Assembly: GCF_011455695.1 (NCBI RefSeq)
Contig: NZ_CP015030.1
Coordinates: 2,035,716 to 2,099,715, forward strand
Direction of reading: 5' to 3'
DNA: 64,000 nt
DNA from: Mannheimia granulomatis
GTDB taxonomy: Bacteria; Pseudomonadota; Gammaproteobacteria; Enterobacterales; Pasteurellaceae
Below, piece after piece: positions 1 to 9,424 of the stretch (position 1 is the stretch's first letter; every line of letters begins with the position of its first letter). The notes below the pieces were generated by a model, which was not told the origin of the DNA, did not search any database, and worked only from the letters and a program-made list of their open reading frames with translations. The position numbers were made by a program, and so were the translations under genes.

Positions 1-548
1 AACAGTTCTGCCACTTTAACATTATTTAGTACTGCCAAGGCCTGCTCAGTCATTTTGCGTAGTGAAGCTTGTTTTAACCCTTCAGTGGTGGAATAAATAG
101 GCGTGAGCGTTTCAGCAAGTTCAAGTGGTTGATTATTACGGATAATTTGATATTCAGGGTGATGAATTTCTGCCATAAAACGCCCACGTTTTATTTCGCC
201 AAAGGCTTTCACCCGAACGCCGGTGGCAAGACTGTTTTTCATTCCGGCATTAAAATTGAAAAATTTCAGCATAATTTTGCTTGTACCATCAGAAAGGGTA
301 ACAGACAAAATGGGGCGTTTACCAAACTGCACTTCGGTAAGCTGAACATAACCTTCAATAGTCGAAAAACTTTCCGGGCGAACATCGGCAATGGGTGTAA
401 TACGAGTGCGATCTTCGTATCTCATTGGCAGATGAAATAACAAATCTTGCACGTTATTAATGCCTATGCGGCTTAATTTTTCAGCGATTGCCGCACCAAC
501 ACCCGAAAGGGCGGTTAAAGGTATGCCATCTAATAATTGTTCACTCAT
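1..548 (-). CDS. recG: ATP-dependent DNA helicase RecG, N-terminal part (cut by window start)
   Basis: RecG reverses stalled replication forks and branch-migrates Holliday junctions. Only the first 182 codons lie in the window; the gene continues past base 1. The protein begins MSEQLLDGIPLTALSGVGAA, followed by LLFHLPMRYEDRT at about residues 36-48 and an OB-fold wedge region (VQLTEVQFGKRPILSV), which is the RecG wedge domain that binds junctions. The helicase motifs are outside the window. The ATG at 546-548 is the natural start because family similarity begins there. It is divergent from htpG, with about 140 bases between the two starts. Confidence 0.9.
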   Translation of the reverse strand, partial: MSEQLLDGIPLTALSGVGAAIAEKLSRIGINNVQDLLFHLPMRYEDRTRITPIADVRPESFSTIEGYVQLTEVQFGKRPILSVTLSDGTSKIMLKFFNFNAGMKNSLATGVRVKAFGEIKRGRFMAEIHHPEYQIIRNNQPLELAETLTPIYSTTEGLKQASLRKMTEQALAVLNNVKVAEL

Positions 549-630
549 TGTTTTACGGGATTAACTTCATCAATTTAATAATAATTTACCACCAATCGGG
601 AAATTATGAATGAATAATTTTGCAAAAAAA

Positions 631-658
631 CTTGAAAATTTGACCGCTTGCCCCATCT
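631..658 (+). promoter_or_regulatory. Sigma-32 (RpoH) heat-shock promoter of htpG
   Basis: CTTGAAA at 631-637 and CCCCATCT at 651-658 are separated by 13 bases. This matches the enterobacterial sigma-32 consensus (CTTGAAA, 11-15 bases, CCCCATNT) essentially perfectly. It lies 35 bases before the htpG start, as expected for a heat-shock gene. The spacer contains an uptake-sequence core (ACCGCTTG, 643-650). Confidence 0.85.
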
Positions 659-692
659 ATTTTACGTTTTTAATTCAAAAGGAATAGATAAA

Positions 693-2576
693 ATGAGCCA
701 AAACCAAGAAACTCGTGGCTTCCAGTCGGAAGTCAAACAGTTGTTGCAACTGATGATCCACTCTCTCTACTCCAACAAAGAAATTTTCCTGCGTGAGCTG
801 ATTTCTAACGCCTCAGACGCAGCGGATAAACTGCGTTTTAAAGCCCTTTCCGAGCCGTCTTTGTATGAAGGCGACGGCGAACTGCGGGTGCGTGTGTCGG
901 TCGATGAAACCCTTGGTACGATTACGATTGCCGATAACGGTATCGGGATGACTCGTGAGCAGGTGATCGACCATTTAGGGACGATTGCCAAATCCGGCAC
1001 GAAGGAATTTTTAAATACTTTAGGTGCAGACCAAGCCAAAGACAGCCAGCTAATCGGTCAATTCGGTGTAGGTTTCTACTCCTCGTTTATCGTGGCGGAT
1101 AAAGTCACTGTTAAAACCCGTGCGGCGGGCGAAAGTGCGGAAAAAGGCGTACTGTGGGAATCGGCGGGCGAAGGCGAGTATTCCGTTGCGGATATTGAGA
1201 AAAAAGAGCGTGGCACGGAAATCACCTTGCATCTGCGTGAAGACGAAAAAGAGTTCCTGAGCGAATGGCGTTTGCGTGAAATCATCGGCAAATACTCCGA
1301 CCACATCGGGCTGGCGGTTGAAATTCAGACCAACGAATACGATGACGAAGGCAAAGCAAGCGGTCAAAAATGGGAAAAAATTAACAAAGCCCAAGCCCTT
1401 TGGACACGCAGTAAAAACGAGATTAGTGAAGAGGAATATAAAGAGTTCTACAAACACCTGAGCCACGATTTTGCCGACCCGATGATTTGGAGCCACAACA
1501 AAGTCGAAGGCAAACAGGAGTACACCAGCTTGCTCTATGTACCGAGCAAAGCCCCGTGGGATTTATTCCAGCGTGAGCAAAAACACGGCTTGAAACTCTA
1601 CGTTCAGCGTGTGTTTATTATGGACGATGCCGAAGTCTTTATGCCGAACTATCTGCGTTTTATGCGTGGTTTGCTCGACACCAACGACCTGCCGCTCAAC
1701 GTCAGCCGTGAAATTCTACAAGAGAACAAAGTGACCCAATCGCTGCGTTCCGCACTCACCAAGCGTGCCTTACAGCTTTTAGAAAAACTGGCAAAAGACG
1801 ATACCGAAAAATACGCCCAATTCTGGAAAGAATTTGGTTTAGTGCTGAAAGAGGGCGTGGGCGAAGATTTCGCGAATAAAGCACAGGTGGCCGGCTTGCT
1901 CCGTTTTGCCTCGACCCACAATGACAGCAGCGAACAAGCGGTCAGTTTTGCCGATTATCTTGCAAGAATGAAAGAGGGGCAAAAAGCGATCTACTACCTC
2001 ACTGCCGATAGCTACGCCGCTGCAAAAAACAGCCCGCACTTGGAGTTGTTCAATAAAAAAGGCATTGAAGTGCTGCTGCTCTCTGACCGTGTCGATGAGT
2101 GGATGTTAAGCTACCTCACTGAGTTTGACGGCAAGCCGCTGCAAAGTATCACAAAATCCGACCTCGACTTGGGTGATCTTGCCGACAAGCAGGAAGAAGA
2201 GGTGGAGAAAGCCCAACAAGCGGAGTTTGGTTCGTTCTTAGCGCGTGCCAAAGGCTACTTCGGCGAACGTGTCAAAAACGTGGTACTCACCCACCGCTTA
2301 ACCGACACGCCGGCCGTGGTTTCGACCGACAGCAACGAAATGACGACTCAAATGGCAAAACTCTTTGCCGCTATGGGGCAGCAAGCACCTGAGGTCAAAT
2401 ACACCTTTGAACTCAACCCTGATCACCCGATGATCAAAAAAGTGGCGGATATTGCCGATGAAGCCGAATTCAACGACTGGATCGAACTGCTGTTTGAACA
2501 AGCGTTGCTGGCAGAACGTGGCACGCTGGAAAACCCAACGGCGTTTATTAAGCGAATTAACAAACTTTTAAATTAA
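693..2576 (+). CDS. htpG: Molecular chaperone HtpG (bacterial Hsp90)
   Basis: HtpG is the cytosolic Hsp90-family ATPase that remodels client proteins with DnaK. The 627-residue length fits the family. The GHKL ATPase motifs are visible near the N-terminus: [13 protein letters not shown], then DNGIGM, then [11 protein letters not shown]. They are followed by the middle domain ([22 protein letters not shown]) and a C-terminal dimerisation region. The ATG at 693 is chosen because AAAGGAA stands 8 bases upstream and the protein there starts [18 protein letters not shown], as in other HtpG proteins; an upstream in-frame TTG overlaps the promoter. Codon use is richer in G+C than in the neighbours, typical of a highly expressed gene. 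Single gene with its own promoter and terminator. Confidence 0.97.
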   Translation: MSQNQETRGFQSEVKQLLQLMIHSLYSNKEIFLRELISNASDAADKLRFKALSEPSLYEGDGELRVRVSVDETLGTITIADNGIGMTREQVIDHLGTIAKSGTKEFLNTLGADQAKDSQLIGQFGVGFYSSFIVADKVTVKTRAAGESAEKGVLWESAGEGEYSVADIEKKERGTEITLHLREDEKEFLSEWRLREIIGKYSDHIGLAVEIQTNEYDDEGKASGQKWEKINKAQALWTRSKNEISEEEYKEFYKHLSHDFADPMIWSHNKVEGKQEYTSLLYVPSKAPWDLFQREQKHGLKLYVQRVFIMDDAEVFMPNYLRFMRGLLDTNDLPLNVSREILQENKVTQSLRSALTKRALQLLEKLAKDDTEKYAQFWKEFGLVLKEGVGEDFANKAQVAGLLRFASTHNDSSEQAVSFADYLARMKEGQKAIYYLTADSYAAAKNSPHLELFNKKGIEVLLLSDRVDEWMLSYLTEFDGKPLQSITKSDLDLGDLADKQEEEVEKAQQAEFGSFLARAKGYFGERVKNVVLTHRLTDTPAVVSTDSNEMTTQMAKLFAAMGQQAPEVKYTFELNPDHPMIKKVADIADEAEFNDWIELLFEQALLAERGTLENPTAFIKRINKLLN

Positions 2577-2589
2577 AAAAGTGCTATTA

Positions 2590-2623
2590 AAAAAATCCAC
2601 CTTCAATAAAGGTGGATTTTTTC
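2590..2623. terminator. Bidirectional terminator between htpG and the convergent unknown gene
   Basis: A ten-base-pair stem (AATCCACCTT with AAGGTGGATT) with a five-base loop is flanked by an A-tract on the left and a T-tract on the right. It lies between two converging stop codons, so it can end transcription from either side. Confidence 0.85.
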
Positions 2624-2644
2624 GTTAATAAATAAAATTTTTTA

Positions 2645-3247
2645 TTATTTCTTATTTGTTTCTGGATTTTTCTCCGCTTTTTGCTCTCTTTGACCTTCTA
2701 AAGATTGCTCTTCCGGAGTTGCTTGTTCTTTATGTGGTTTTGGTTCTTTTTGACCAACCGCTTTTGATAATTCTTCAGGTGTTGTTTGTTGAACCAATGG
2801 TTTTGGTTCAGGTTTCGTTGATTCTGTAGTGCTTTTTGGAGTCGCTTGAGTCTCTGGTTTTTGTTCATTAGCTAATGTTTTTGAGGCGTCCTGTTTTTCG
2901 CCAGATTGCTCTTGATTTGTTTGCGGAAGAGCAGATGGCTGCTGCTGTTGCTGGCCTTCTAGTGATTGCTCCTCAGGCAAGGCTTGCTGCTCGTTTGGTT
3001 GCGGAGTTTGTTCTGTTTCTTTCGCTTGCTGAACAGATTCCTCTTTAGTTACAGGCGGTAGGGGTTCTGCTTGTTTTAGTTGCAGTTCTTTATGCTGTTC
3101 TGCTGTTTGTTGAGATTGCTGAGATTCTGTTTTTACCGGCTCAACAGACTCTGCTTTTTCTTCTTTTTTCTCATTATTGCCGACAAGATAAGTGCCGCCA
3201 ATCAATGCTACTAGAACCAGTGCAATTAATAAAAATACTCTAGCCAT
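2645..3247 (-). CDS. Membrane-anchored Q/E/P-rich protein of unknown function
   Basis: Not recognised. The 200-residue product has one N-terminal hydrophobic segment (residues 4-22, VFLLIALVLVALIGGTYLV). The rest is low-complexity and rich in Gln, Glu, Pro, Lys and Thr. A nine-residue word, PEEQSLEGQ, occurs twice (residues 91-99 and 178-186). This suggests a periplasmic, extended, unstructured tail tethered to the inner membrane. There is no SPOR or TonB-type C-terminal domain that I can see. The ATG at 3247 is preferred over upstream in-frame codons because GAGGAGAGAGAC directly precedes it. It is monocistronic and converges on htpG. Confidence 0.7.
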   Translation of the reverse strand: MARVFLLIALVLVALIGGTYLVGNNEKKEEKAESVEPVKTESQQSQQTAEQHKELQLKQAEPLPPVTKEESVQQAKETEQTPQPNEQQALPEEQSLEGQQQQQPSALPQTNQEQSGEKQDASKTLANEQKPETQATPKSTTESTKPEPKPLVQQTTPEELSKAVGQKEPKPHKEQATPEEQSLEGQREQKAEKNPETNKK

Positions 3248-3441
3248 TGTCTCTCTCCTCAATTGAATTTTTCTTATCCTAACATTTTTTGAACTCAATA
3301 CACAACAAGCGATCTGTTTTAAGTAAAAATTTGCAAAAAATAAAATTGAGTATTTATAAAGCAATGAGCGGTTAATGGTTGTTCTGTGTGGGGCTAAAAA
3401 TCAAACAGGGTATTCGGATAAAAATATAAATAACAGCTTAC

Positions 3442-3495
3442 AAGCGGTTATTTTTTTATAGGATTTTGCAAAATTTTCTGAAAATCTAACCGCTT
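3442..3495. repeat. Paired uptake sequences (inverted) upstream of proS
   Basis: The arms AAGCGGTTA (3442-3450) and TAACCGCTT (3487-3495) are degenerate uptake-signal cores facing each other across an AT-rich spacer containing TTTTGCAAAATTTT. The 305 bases between the unknown gene and proS otherwise show only AT-rich promoter-like sequence. Confidence 0.55.
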
Positions 3496-3552
3496 TGTTT
3501 TAAAATAGACAAATTTTTCAAGCTTTTAAAATTACAAGAGATAGGAATAGCA

Positions 3553-5268
3553 ATGCGTACAAGTCAGTATTTATTTTCGACCCTTAAAGAAACCCCGAAC
3601 GATGCTCAGGTGGTTAGTCATCAATTAATGTTGCGTGCGGGTATGATTCGCCCGATGGCATCAGGTTTATACAACTGGTTGCCGACCGGGATTCGTGTGT
3701 TGAAAAAAGTAGAAAATATCATTCGTGAAGAGATGAACAAAGGTGGGGCGATTGAAGTGTTAATGCCTGTCGTTCAGCCGGCTGAATTGTGGGTGGAGTC
3801 TGGTCGTTGGAATGATTACGGTCCGGAATTGCTGCGTTTTAAAGATCGTGGTGAGCGTGATTTCGTGCTTGGTCCAACGCACGAAGAGGTGATTACTGAT
3901 TTGGTTCGCCGTGAGGTCTCTTCTTACAAACAACTTCCGTTAAATCTTTACCAAATTCAAACTAAATTCCGTGATGAAGTGCGTCCACGTTTCGGTGTGA
4001 TGCGTTCGCGTGAATTTGTGATGAAAGATGCCTATTCTTTCCATACTACCAAAGAGAGCTTACAAGAAACCTATGATGTAATGTATCAGGTTTACAGTAA
4101 CATCTTTACCCGTCTTGGCTTAGATTTCCGTGCAGTACAGGCAGATACGGGGTCTATCGGTGGTTCGGCCTCTCACGAGTTCCAAGTATTAGCCTCAAGC
4201 GGTGAAGATGATGTAGTGTTTTCAACCGAGTCTGATTTTGCCGCCAATATCGAATTGGCTGAAGCGGTTGCAGTGGGCGAACGCCAAGCTCCAACGGCAG
4301 AAATGCAATTAGTGGATACGCCAAATGCGAAAACCATTAATGAATTAGTGGAAAATCACGGTTTAGCGATTGAAAAAACGGTGAAAACCTTGATTGTAAA
4401 AGGCTCAACTGAAGAACAGCCACTTATTGCTTTAGTAATTCGTGGTGATCACGATTTAAATGAAATCAAAGCTCAAAAACATCCGTTAGTGGCAGATCCA
4501 CTTGAATTTGCTGATGAAGCGGACATTAAAGCAAAAATCGGGGCAAGTGTGGGTTCATTAGGGGTGATTAATTTACCTATTCCTGCCATTATTGACCGCT
4601 CGGTCGCATTAATGTCTGATTTCGGTTGTGGTGCGAACATTGACGGCAAACATTATTTCAATGTGAACTGGGAGCGTGATGTAGCAATGCCGGAAGTGTT
4701 TGATTTACGTAATGTGGTGGAGGGCGACCCAAGCCCGGATGGCAAAGGTGTGCTTCAAATTAAACGTGGTATCGAAGTAGGGCATATTTTCCAATTAGGT
4801 AAAAAATATTCTGAAGCAATGAAAGCGACAGTGCAAGGTGAAGACGGTAAACCGCTTGTGATGACAATGGGTTGTTATGGTATTGGCGTAACTCGTGTGG
4901 TAGCGGCTGCGATTGAACAACATCACGATGAACGTGGTATTATCTGGCCAAGTGATGAAATTGCACCATTTACGGTGGCGATTGTACCGATGAATATGCA
5001 CAAATCTGAACGCGTTCAGGCGTTTGCAGAAGAGCTTTATTCAACCTTAAAAGTACAAGGTGTGGATGTGATTTTTGATGATCGTAAAGAACGCCCGGGC
5101 GTGATGTTTGCGGATATGGAATTAATCGGCGTGCCACATATGGTGGTGATCGGCGAGAAAAATCTCGAAAACGGTGAAATTGAGTACAAAAACCGCCGTA
5201 ATGGTGAAAAACAAATGATCGCTAAAGACCGCTTGTTAGATTTCTTAAAAGAGAACGTAAAAGCGTAA
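3553..5268 (+). CDS. proS: Prolyl-tRNA synthetase
   Basis: Class II aminoacyl-tRNA synthetase that charges tRNA-Pro in the cytoplasm. The 571-residue length matches the bacterial type (about 572 in E. coli). The N-terminus ([19 protein letters not shown]), the motif 2 region ([21 protein letters not shown]) and motif 3 ([13 protein letters not shown], about residues 443-455) are clear. A YbaK-like editing insertion lies between about residues 230 and 400, and an anticodon-binding domain ends the protein. ATG at 3553 follows AAGAGATAGGA. Single gene ending in an uptake-sequence hairpin. Confidence 0.97.
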   Translation: MRTSQYLFSTLKETPNDAQVVSHQLMLRAGMIRPMASGLYNWLPTGIRVLKKVENIIREEMNKGGAIEVLMPVVQPAELWVESGRWNDYGPELLRFKDRGERDFVLGPTHEEVITDLVRREVSSYKQLPLNLYQIQTKFRDEVRPRFGVMRSREFVMKDAYSFHTTKESLQETYDVMYQVYSNIFTRLGLDFRAVQADTGSIGGSASHEFQVLASSGEDDVVFSTESDFAANIELAEAVAVGERQAPTAEMQLVDTPNAKTINELVENHGLAIEKTVKTLIVKGSTEEQPLIALVIRGDHDLNEIKAQKHPLVADPLEFADEADIKAKIGASVGSLGVINLPIPAIIDRSVALMSDFGCGANIDGKHYFNVNWERDVAMPEVFDLRNVVEGDPSPDGKGVLQIKRGIEVGHIFQLGKKYSEAMKATVQGEDGKPLVMTMGCYGIGVTRVVAAAIEQHHDERGIIWPSDEIAPFTVAIVPMNMHKSERVQAFAEELYSTLKVQGVDVIFDDRKERPGVMFADMELIGVPHMVVIGEKNLENGEIEYKNRRNGEKQMIAKDRLLDFLKENVKA

Positions 5269-5289
5269 TTTGCAAATTTTTACACAAAA

Positions 5290-5323
5290 ATGACCGCTTG
5301 TATTCGCTACAAGCGGTTTTTTA
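5290..5323. terminator. Uptake-sequence hairpin terminator between proS and the mioC operon
   Basis: ACCGCTTGTA (5293-5302) pairs perfectly with TACAAGCGGT (5308-5317) around a five-base loop and is followed by TTTTTT. Both arms are Apl-type DNA uptake sequences. The genes on the two sides converge, so this probably works in both directions. Confidence 0.85.
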
Positions 5324-5341
5324 CTAAAAATAGGCTAAAAC

Positions 5342-5509
5342 TTATTTTTGCAAAATAGTTTTTATTAATAACGCCAATGCAGCCGCGTCATCAACAAGCC
5401 CTAGTGGACCTAATATTGCTTCAGGTAAAATATCAACCGGACTAAACATATAAACTAAGATAATAGCAATCTTAATCCATTTTATTTTATCCGTTTTAGC
5501 TTTATTCAT
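5342..5509 (-). CDS. Very small DUF1232 (YkvA-like) membrane protein
   Basis: A 55-residue ORF with the family hallmark FSPVDILPEAILGPLGLVDD at residues 22-41, the P-hD-hhP...G-hDD core of DUF1232. The whole protein is little more than this domain: a basic N-terminus (MNKAKTDKIKWIK) and two short hydrophobic stretches. The function of the family is unknown. ATG at 5509 has AGG nine bases upstream and lies only 9 bases after the mioC stop, so the two are probably co-transcribed. Confidence 0.75.
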   Translation of the reverse strand: MNKAKTDKIKWIKIAIILVYMFSPVDILPEAILGPLGLVDDAAALALLIKTILQK

Positions 5510-5518
5510 TTTGCTAAC

Positions 5519-5959
5519 CTATAATTTTTCGACAAAAGAGGGTAACCATTCCTCAGCAGTTGCATCATGATCGAAATTATTTGTTACATCAATGCGTAAC
5601 GATTCACACACTTGGTTTGCGCCTCTTGCCTTAAGAGACTCTTCCACAATATTTACGGCATTGCAGAAAGTATCATAATCCGAACTACCTAAGCCGATTA
5701 CGCCAAATTTCATTGAGCTGAAATCTGCTGAACTAGCAGCTAAATCGTTAAAAAGTGGTTGGATGTTATCCGGCAACTCTCCCGCACCGTGGGTGGAGGT
5801 TACCACAATTAAATGAGCTTTCCCTTCAATATCTGAGAGGGTTGCTTGGTTAAATAATTCCACCTCAAAACCTTGGCTGCTTAATACATCATTAATGTGA
5901 TCGGCAACATATTCTGCCCCGCCTAAGGTACTGCCGGTAATAATGCAAATAGATGTCAT
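5519..5959 (-). CDS. mioC: FMN-binding flavodoxin-like protein MioC
   Basis: MioC is a small FMN flavoprotein of the flavodoxin superfamily; the E. coli protein was implicated in biotin synthase electron transfer. The 146-residue length fits. The phosphate-binding loop is GSTLGGAEYVAD (residues 9-20), and FMN ring-binding loops follow at STHGAGELPDN and GLGSSDYDTFCNA. It resembles the FMN domain of sulfite reductase but stands alone. In E. coli mioC lies next to oriC; here the neighbours are proS and a DUF1232 gene, so the origin context is not conserved. Confidence 0.9.
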   Translation of the reverse strand: MTSICIITGSTLGGAEYVADHINDVLSSQGFEVELFNQATLSDIEGKAHLIVVTSTHGAGELPDNIQPLFNDLAASSADFSSMKFGVIGLGSSDYDTFCNAVNIVEESLKARGANQVCESLRIDVTNNFDHDATAEEWLPSFVEKL

Positions 5960-6090
5960 AGAAAATCTCTTGTTAGAAATAGTGATGAATATTCTAGCGA
6001 AGATGGGGTGGTTTGCAAATTATTCTTTTCCCCTTACTTATATAGATATAGGAAATATAGTTTTTCAATATAGTATATCTGTAAAATTAT

Positions 6091-6342
6091 TTGAGAAAAA
6101 ATGATCGGAAATTTGCGAATAAATGTGTAAATCTGGCACAAATTCACGATGAAACACTACTAGGAAAATTGGGGAATAATTTATCTGTCGAACAACGCCA
6201 ACGGTTTTTTATTACTCCCTGTACAAAAGCTAAAAATATTATTTATGGACGAGGCTACAAGCTTTTAGATGAGAAAAATGAGAGAAAAGTTAACAAGGCG
6301 ATATCAAAATTAGCGATTACAAGGGGGTTAGTGGCTCATTGA
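6091..6342 (+). CDS. Unknown 83-residue ORF (weakly supported)
   Basis: Not recognised. It is an open frame in AT-rich DNA whose only possible start is TTG at 6091, without a convincing ribosome-binding site; a stop lies three codons upstream. The product is basic (many Lys and Arg) and has no membrane segment. It could be the remnant of a larger gene or a chance frame. It is listed because the stretch is otherwise empty. Confidence 0.25.
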   Translation: MRKNDRKFANKCVNLAQIHDETLLGKLGNNLSVEQRQRFFITPCTKAKNIIYGRGYKLLDEKNERKVNKAISKLAITRGLVAH

Positions 6343-6458
6343 AAATCGACAGTAGAAAGTATGGATAGAAATGTAAATCTGTGAGCCAGAACACATTTTT
6401 TACTTAAAAACAAGAGTATTATAAGTATCAGTTTAACAACCTAAAAAAGGAGGAATAA

Positions 6459-6626
6459 TTGCCGCAATATTTAAAAATTGTTCTTATGACCATCACAGCA
6501 ATTGTCATGGATGGTTATTTAACATCTCTTGGCATTGATACCGTATATAGATTTATCATAGCTATTCCAATAATATGGCTTGTAGTATGGCTGTTAGAGA
6601 AAATCACAACCTACTTTAAAAAGTAA
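6459..6626 (+). CDS. Small two-helix membrane protein with TTG start
   Basis: Not recognised. A near-perfect ribosome-binding site, AAGGAGG (6447-6453), stands five bases before TTG at 6459. The resulting 55-residue product has two hydrophobic segments (about residues 5-24 and 30-46) and a basic tail ending YFKK, typical of a small inner-membrane protein with its C-terminus in the cytoplasm. The strong binding site in an otherwise bare region is the main evidence that it is translated. It converges on nanA. Confidence 0.55.
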   Translation: MPQYLKIVLMTITAIVMDGYLTSLGIDTVYRFIIAIPIIWLVVWLLEKITTYFKK

Positions 6627-6742
6627 GGAGAAATGATTAAATAGATAAAGAGCATTTAATATTTTTTCAAATCTTTCAGAAAAATTAGTTTTATACTGGT
6701 AATATAATTCACAAATTTAGATTGAAATTTTTTTACAAAAAA

Positions 6743-6773
6743 GCACCTTGAGTGATAAATCACATCAAGGTGC
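6743..6773 (-). terminator. Terminator of the nanE-nanK-nanA operon
   Basis: GCACCTTGA (6743-6751) pairs with TCAAGGTGC (6765-6773). Inside them GTGAT pairs with ATCAC, leaving one bulged base and a two-base loop. On the minus strand the stem is followed by TTTTTT. It lies just past the nanA stop codon. Confidence 0.8.
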
Positions 6774-6799
6774 AAAGGTTTTATTTATTGTTCAGGAAA

Positions 6800-7678
6800 T
6801 TAAAGAAACTTCGCTTTTAACTCTTTCACAACGGCTTTTTGTTGTGCGTTGAGTTCTTTGGTCATTGGCTCACGGCAGTAGCCTGCTTGTACGCCTTCTT
6901 CTTCCAATAAGCCTTTAATGGTTTGGTATAAACCGTTGCCTAAAATACCTTCGATTAAATCGTTGGTCACATTTTGAATTTCAAATGCTTCTTTGATTTT
7001 ACCTTGTTGCGCCAATTCAAAGATTTGACGTGCACGAATACCGTTTACGTTGAAGGTTGAACCGATTGCACCATCAATACCCAATACTGCTGCCGGCAAC
7101 ATCATTTCATCGAAACCTGCATAAATTAAGTGGTTCGGGAATGCTTTACGTAAACGTTCTAATAGGTAGAAATCGCCCGCGGTGAATTTCACACCGATGA
7201 TTTTTTCGTTTTGGAATAATTCAGCAAATTGAGCCACACCGATGTTTACGCCGGTTAAGAACGGGATAGAGTAAACGATCATCGGGCTTCCGGTTTCACG
7301 AATAATGGTTTCGTAGAAATTTTTGATTTCCGGGAAGCTGAATTTGTAGTAGAACGGTGTTACCGCAGATAAAGCATCATAACCTAATGAAGTGGCATAT
7401 TTACCTAACTCCACCGCTTCTTTTAAGTTTACACTTCCTACTTGAGCGATTAATGCAATTTCATCTTTCGCTTCATCTTTTGCAATGCGGAAAATTTCTT
7501 TTTTCTCTTCGGTTGAAAGCATGAAGTTTTCGCCGGTTGAACCACCCACGTACAAGCCATCCACTTTCATCTTGTCGATGTTGTGGCGGATAATCTGGCG
7601 TAAACCTTTTTCATTGATTGTGCCGTCTTCGTTGAAAGAAACGAGTAAGGCACTAAAAATACCTTTTAAATTTTTCAT
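6800..7678 (-). CDS. nanA: N-acetylneuraminate lyase
   Basis: Class I aldolase that splits sialic acid (Neu5Ac) into N-acetylmannosamine and pyruvate. The 292-residue TIM-barrel protein shows the Schiff-base lysine K164 (IGVKFTAGD), tyrosine Y136 (MIVYSIP) and the carboxylate-binding loop GSTGE (residues 46-50). ATG at 7678 is chosen over an in-frame TTG at 7690 because GGAG precedes it at the right distance. It is the third gene of nanE-nanK-nanA, 25 bases after nanK. No sialic acid transporter gene is in the window. Confidence 0.95.
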   Translation of the reverse strand: MKNLKGIFSALLVSFNEDGTINEKGLRQIIRHNIDKMKVDGLYVGGSTGENFMLSTEEKKEIFRIAKDEAKDEIALIAQVGSVNLKEAVELGKYATSLGYDALSAVTPFYYKFSFPEIKNFYETIIRETGSPMIVYSIPFLTGVNIGVAQFAELFQNEKIIGVKFTAGDFYLLERLRKAFPNHLIYAGFDEMMLPAAVLGIDGAIGSTFNVNGIRARQIFELAQQGKIKEAFEIQNVTNDLIEGILGNGLYQTIKGLLEEEGVQAGYCREPMTKELNAQQKAVVKELKAKFL

Positions 7679-7703
7679 TTGAATCTCCAAAATAAGAATT
7701 TTG

Positions 7704-8606
7704 TTAAAGAGTTAATCCTTGTTTAAGACGGTTTTCCGCCCACCACGCAGCACCGATTAATCCTGCATCCTGTCCGGATTTTGCATTTTCTAATGCACAC
7801 TGATAAACAGCGGGCATTTCAGATAAGTAACGTTGAACGAGTGGTAAATAGCCTTCCGCTAATCCAACACTACCGCCTAAAACGACTTTTTGTATATCTA
7901 AACTGATTTTTAAATCTGCAATTAAATTGGCAATTGCTTTTGCAGATCTTTCGACTAATTCGACCGCTTGTGGGTTACCTTGTCTAAAGCGTTCAAACGC
8001 TTCTTTTGGTGAACAAGGGTTTTCCCATTTGCTTGAAACTGCTTCAATTGCACGGCCGGCAGCAACGGCCTCTACACAACCGATGCGTCCACAACCACAA
8101 ACAGGGCCGTTTGGATCAGACAATGTATGACCTATATGACCGGCAATACCATTTGGGCCGGTTTGTAATTCACCGTTTAAAATAATGCCACCACCTACAC
8201 CGGTAGAAACGGTAATAAAAACAAAATTTTTAACCGCTTGCGGAGGTTCAAATAAATATTCTGCACAGACAGCAGCTTGTACATCATTTAATAAACCGAT
8301 AGGTTTATCGGTATGGCGTGCAATGCTCTCTTTAAGTGGGAACTCCGCTAATCCGCCCAAGTTTTTCGGGTTCAATGCGGTGAGCACACCTTGATTAATA
8401 ATGCCTGTTGAGGCAACAGAGACAAAATCAAATTGCCCTTGGTAGCCCTGTATAATCTCTGAGATAGCTTGGTGTAAACTTTCTGCCTGATCTTCCTGAG
8501 GTCTGTCGGTTGGCGTTTGAATTTGCTTACGTTGCTCCACTTGGTTGTTGTAAACAATAGCGGTCGCAATTTTGGTACCACCAATATCTATGGCTAAACA
8601 ACGCAT
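7704..8606 (-). CDS. nanK: N-acetylmannosamine kinase (ROK family)
   Basis: Phosphorylates N-acetylmannosamine released by NanA. The 300-residue ROK protein starts with the phosphate-binding loop DIGGTKIA (residues 7-14). The catalytic aspartate is D108 in LLNDVQAA. The ROK zinc site is present: H157 (GIAGHIGH), C170 and C172 (VCGCG) and C177. It sits between nanE (10-base gap) and nanA, which settles the sugar specificity better than the sequence does. Confidence 0.92.
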   Translation of the reverse strand: MRCLAIDIGGTKIATAIVYNNQVEQRKQIQTPTDRPQEDQAESLHQAISEIIQGYQGQFDFVSVASTGIINQGVLTALNPKNLGGLAEFPLKESIARHTDKPIGLLNDVQAAVCAEYLFEPPQAVKNFVFITVSTGVGGGIILNGELQTGPNGIAGHIGHTLSDPNGPVCGCGRIGCVEAVAAGRAIEAVSSKWENPCSPKEAFERFRQGNPQAVELVERSAKAIANLIADLKISLDIQKVVLGGSVGLAEGYLPLVQRYLSEMPAVYQCALENAKSGQDAGLIGAAWWAENRLKQGLTL

Positions 8607-8616
8607 ACGCTTACCT

Positions 8617-9306
8617 CTATTTTTGTGCTGATTTTACCGAATCGGCAAACCAGCTCACGATATGCTCTAAACGTGTTAAAGCTGAGCCAACCGTTACATA
8701 ATCAGCCCCGATTTCCATCGCTACTTTGGCGAGTTCTGGAGTGTTATAACGCCCTTCTGCCATTACATTACAGCCTGCCGCTTTTAAATCTTTTACTAAT
8801 TGATAATCCGGCTCATCGGGAATTGGGCCGCCTGTATAGCCTGACATTGTACTGCCGACAATATCAAATCCTAACTGTTGGCAATGCAAGCCCTCTTCCA
8901 GAGTCGAGCAATCAGCCATTGCTAAGCAACCTTTTTCGTGAATACGTTTTACCGCATCTTCAATGCTGACAGGACGAGTACGGAATGTGCCATCTACGGC
9001 AATAATATCCGCGCCGGCTTCAGCTAAGGCATCAATATCTTCTAAGAAAGGGGTAATACGGACAGGCGAGTCAGGTAAATCACGCTTAACAATACCGATA
9101 ATCGGCACTTCAACCGCCGCACGGGTAGCTTTTAAATTATCCACTCCCTCAATGCGAATACCTTTAGCTCCACCAATCACTGAAGCTTGCGCCATTGCGG
9201 CAACAATTTCAGGTTTATCCATCGGACCATCATCTACAGGTTGACAAGAGGCAATAAGTCCGTTTTGAATTTTGTTTAAAATAGTATCACGAGATAGTTT
9301 TGACAT
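8617..9306 (-). CDS. nanE: N-acetylmannosamine-6-phosphate 2-epimerase
   Basis: Converts ManNAc-6-phosphate to GlcNAc-6-phosphate, which then enters the nag pathway (genes not in this window). The 229-residue TIM-barrel protein has the expected features: [16 protein letters not shown] at the N-terminus, the GIVKRD strand with a catalytic lysine, and the phosphate-binding end [11 protein letters not shown] / [13 protein letters not shown]. First gene of the nan operon; ATG at 9306 follows GGAACTATT. A CRP-like site lies about 120 bases upstream. Confidence 0.95.
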   Translation of the reverse strand: MSKLSRDTILNKIQNGLIASCQPVDDGPMDKPEIVAAMAQASVIGGAKGIRIEGVDNLKATRAAVEVPIIGIVKRDLPDSPVRITPFLEDIDALAEAGADIIAVDGTFRTRPVSIEDAVKRIHEKGCLAMADCSTLEEGLHCQQLGFDIVGSTMSGYTGGPIPDEPDYQLVKDLKAAGCNVMAEGRYNTPELAKVAMEIGADYVTVGSALTRLEHIVSWFADSVKSAQK

Positions 9307-9424
9307 AATAGTTCCTTTTTTTACATTTCAAAAGGTAGTCAATGGACTAGATTTTGGGTGTGAAGAAATACTCCAAATAATTATACTTTAATAAATATTT
9401 ACTACAAATAGAAAAATGGAAAAA

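Noticed and set aside
1050-1496. A 148-residue minus-strand open frame inside htpG
   Set aside because: It is fully antisense to a strongly conserved gene and explained by the GC-rich codon use of htpG; no start signals.
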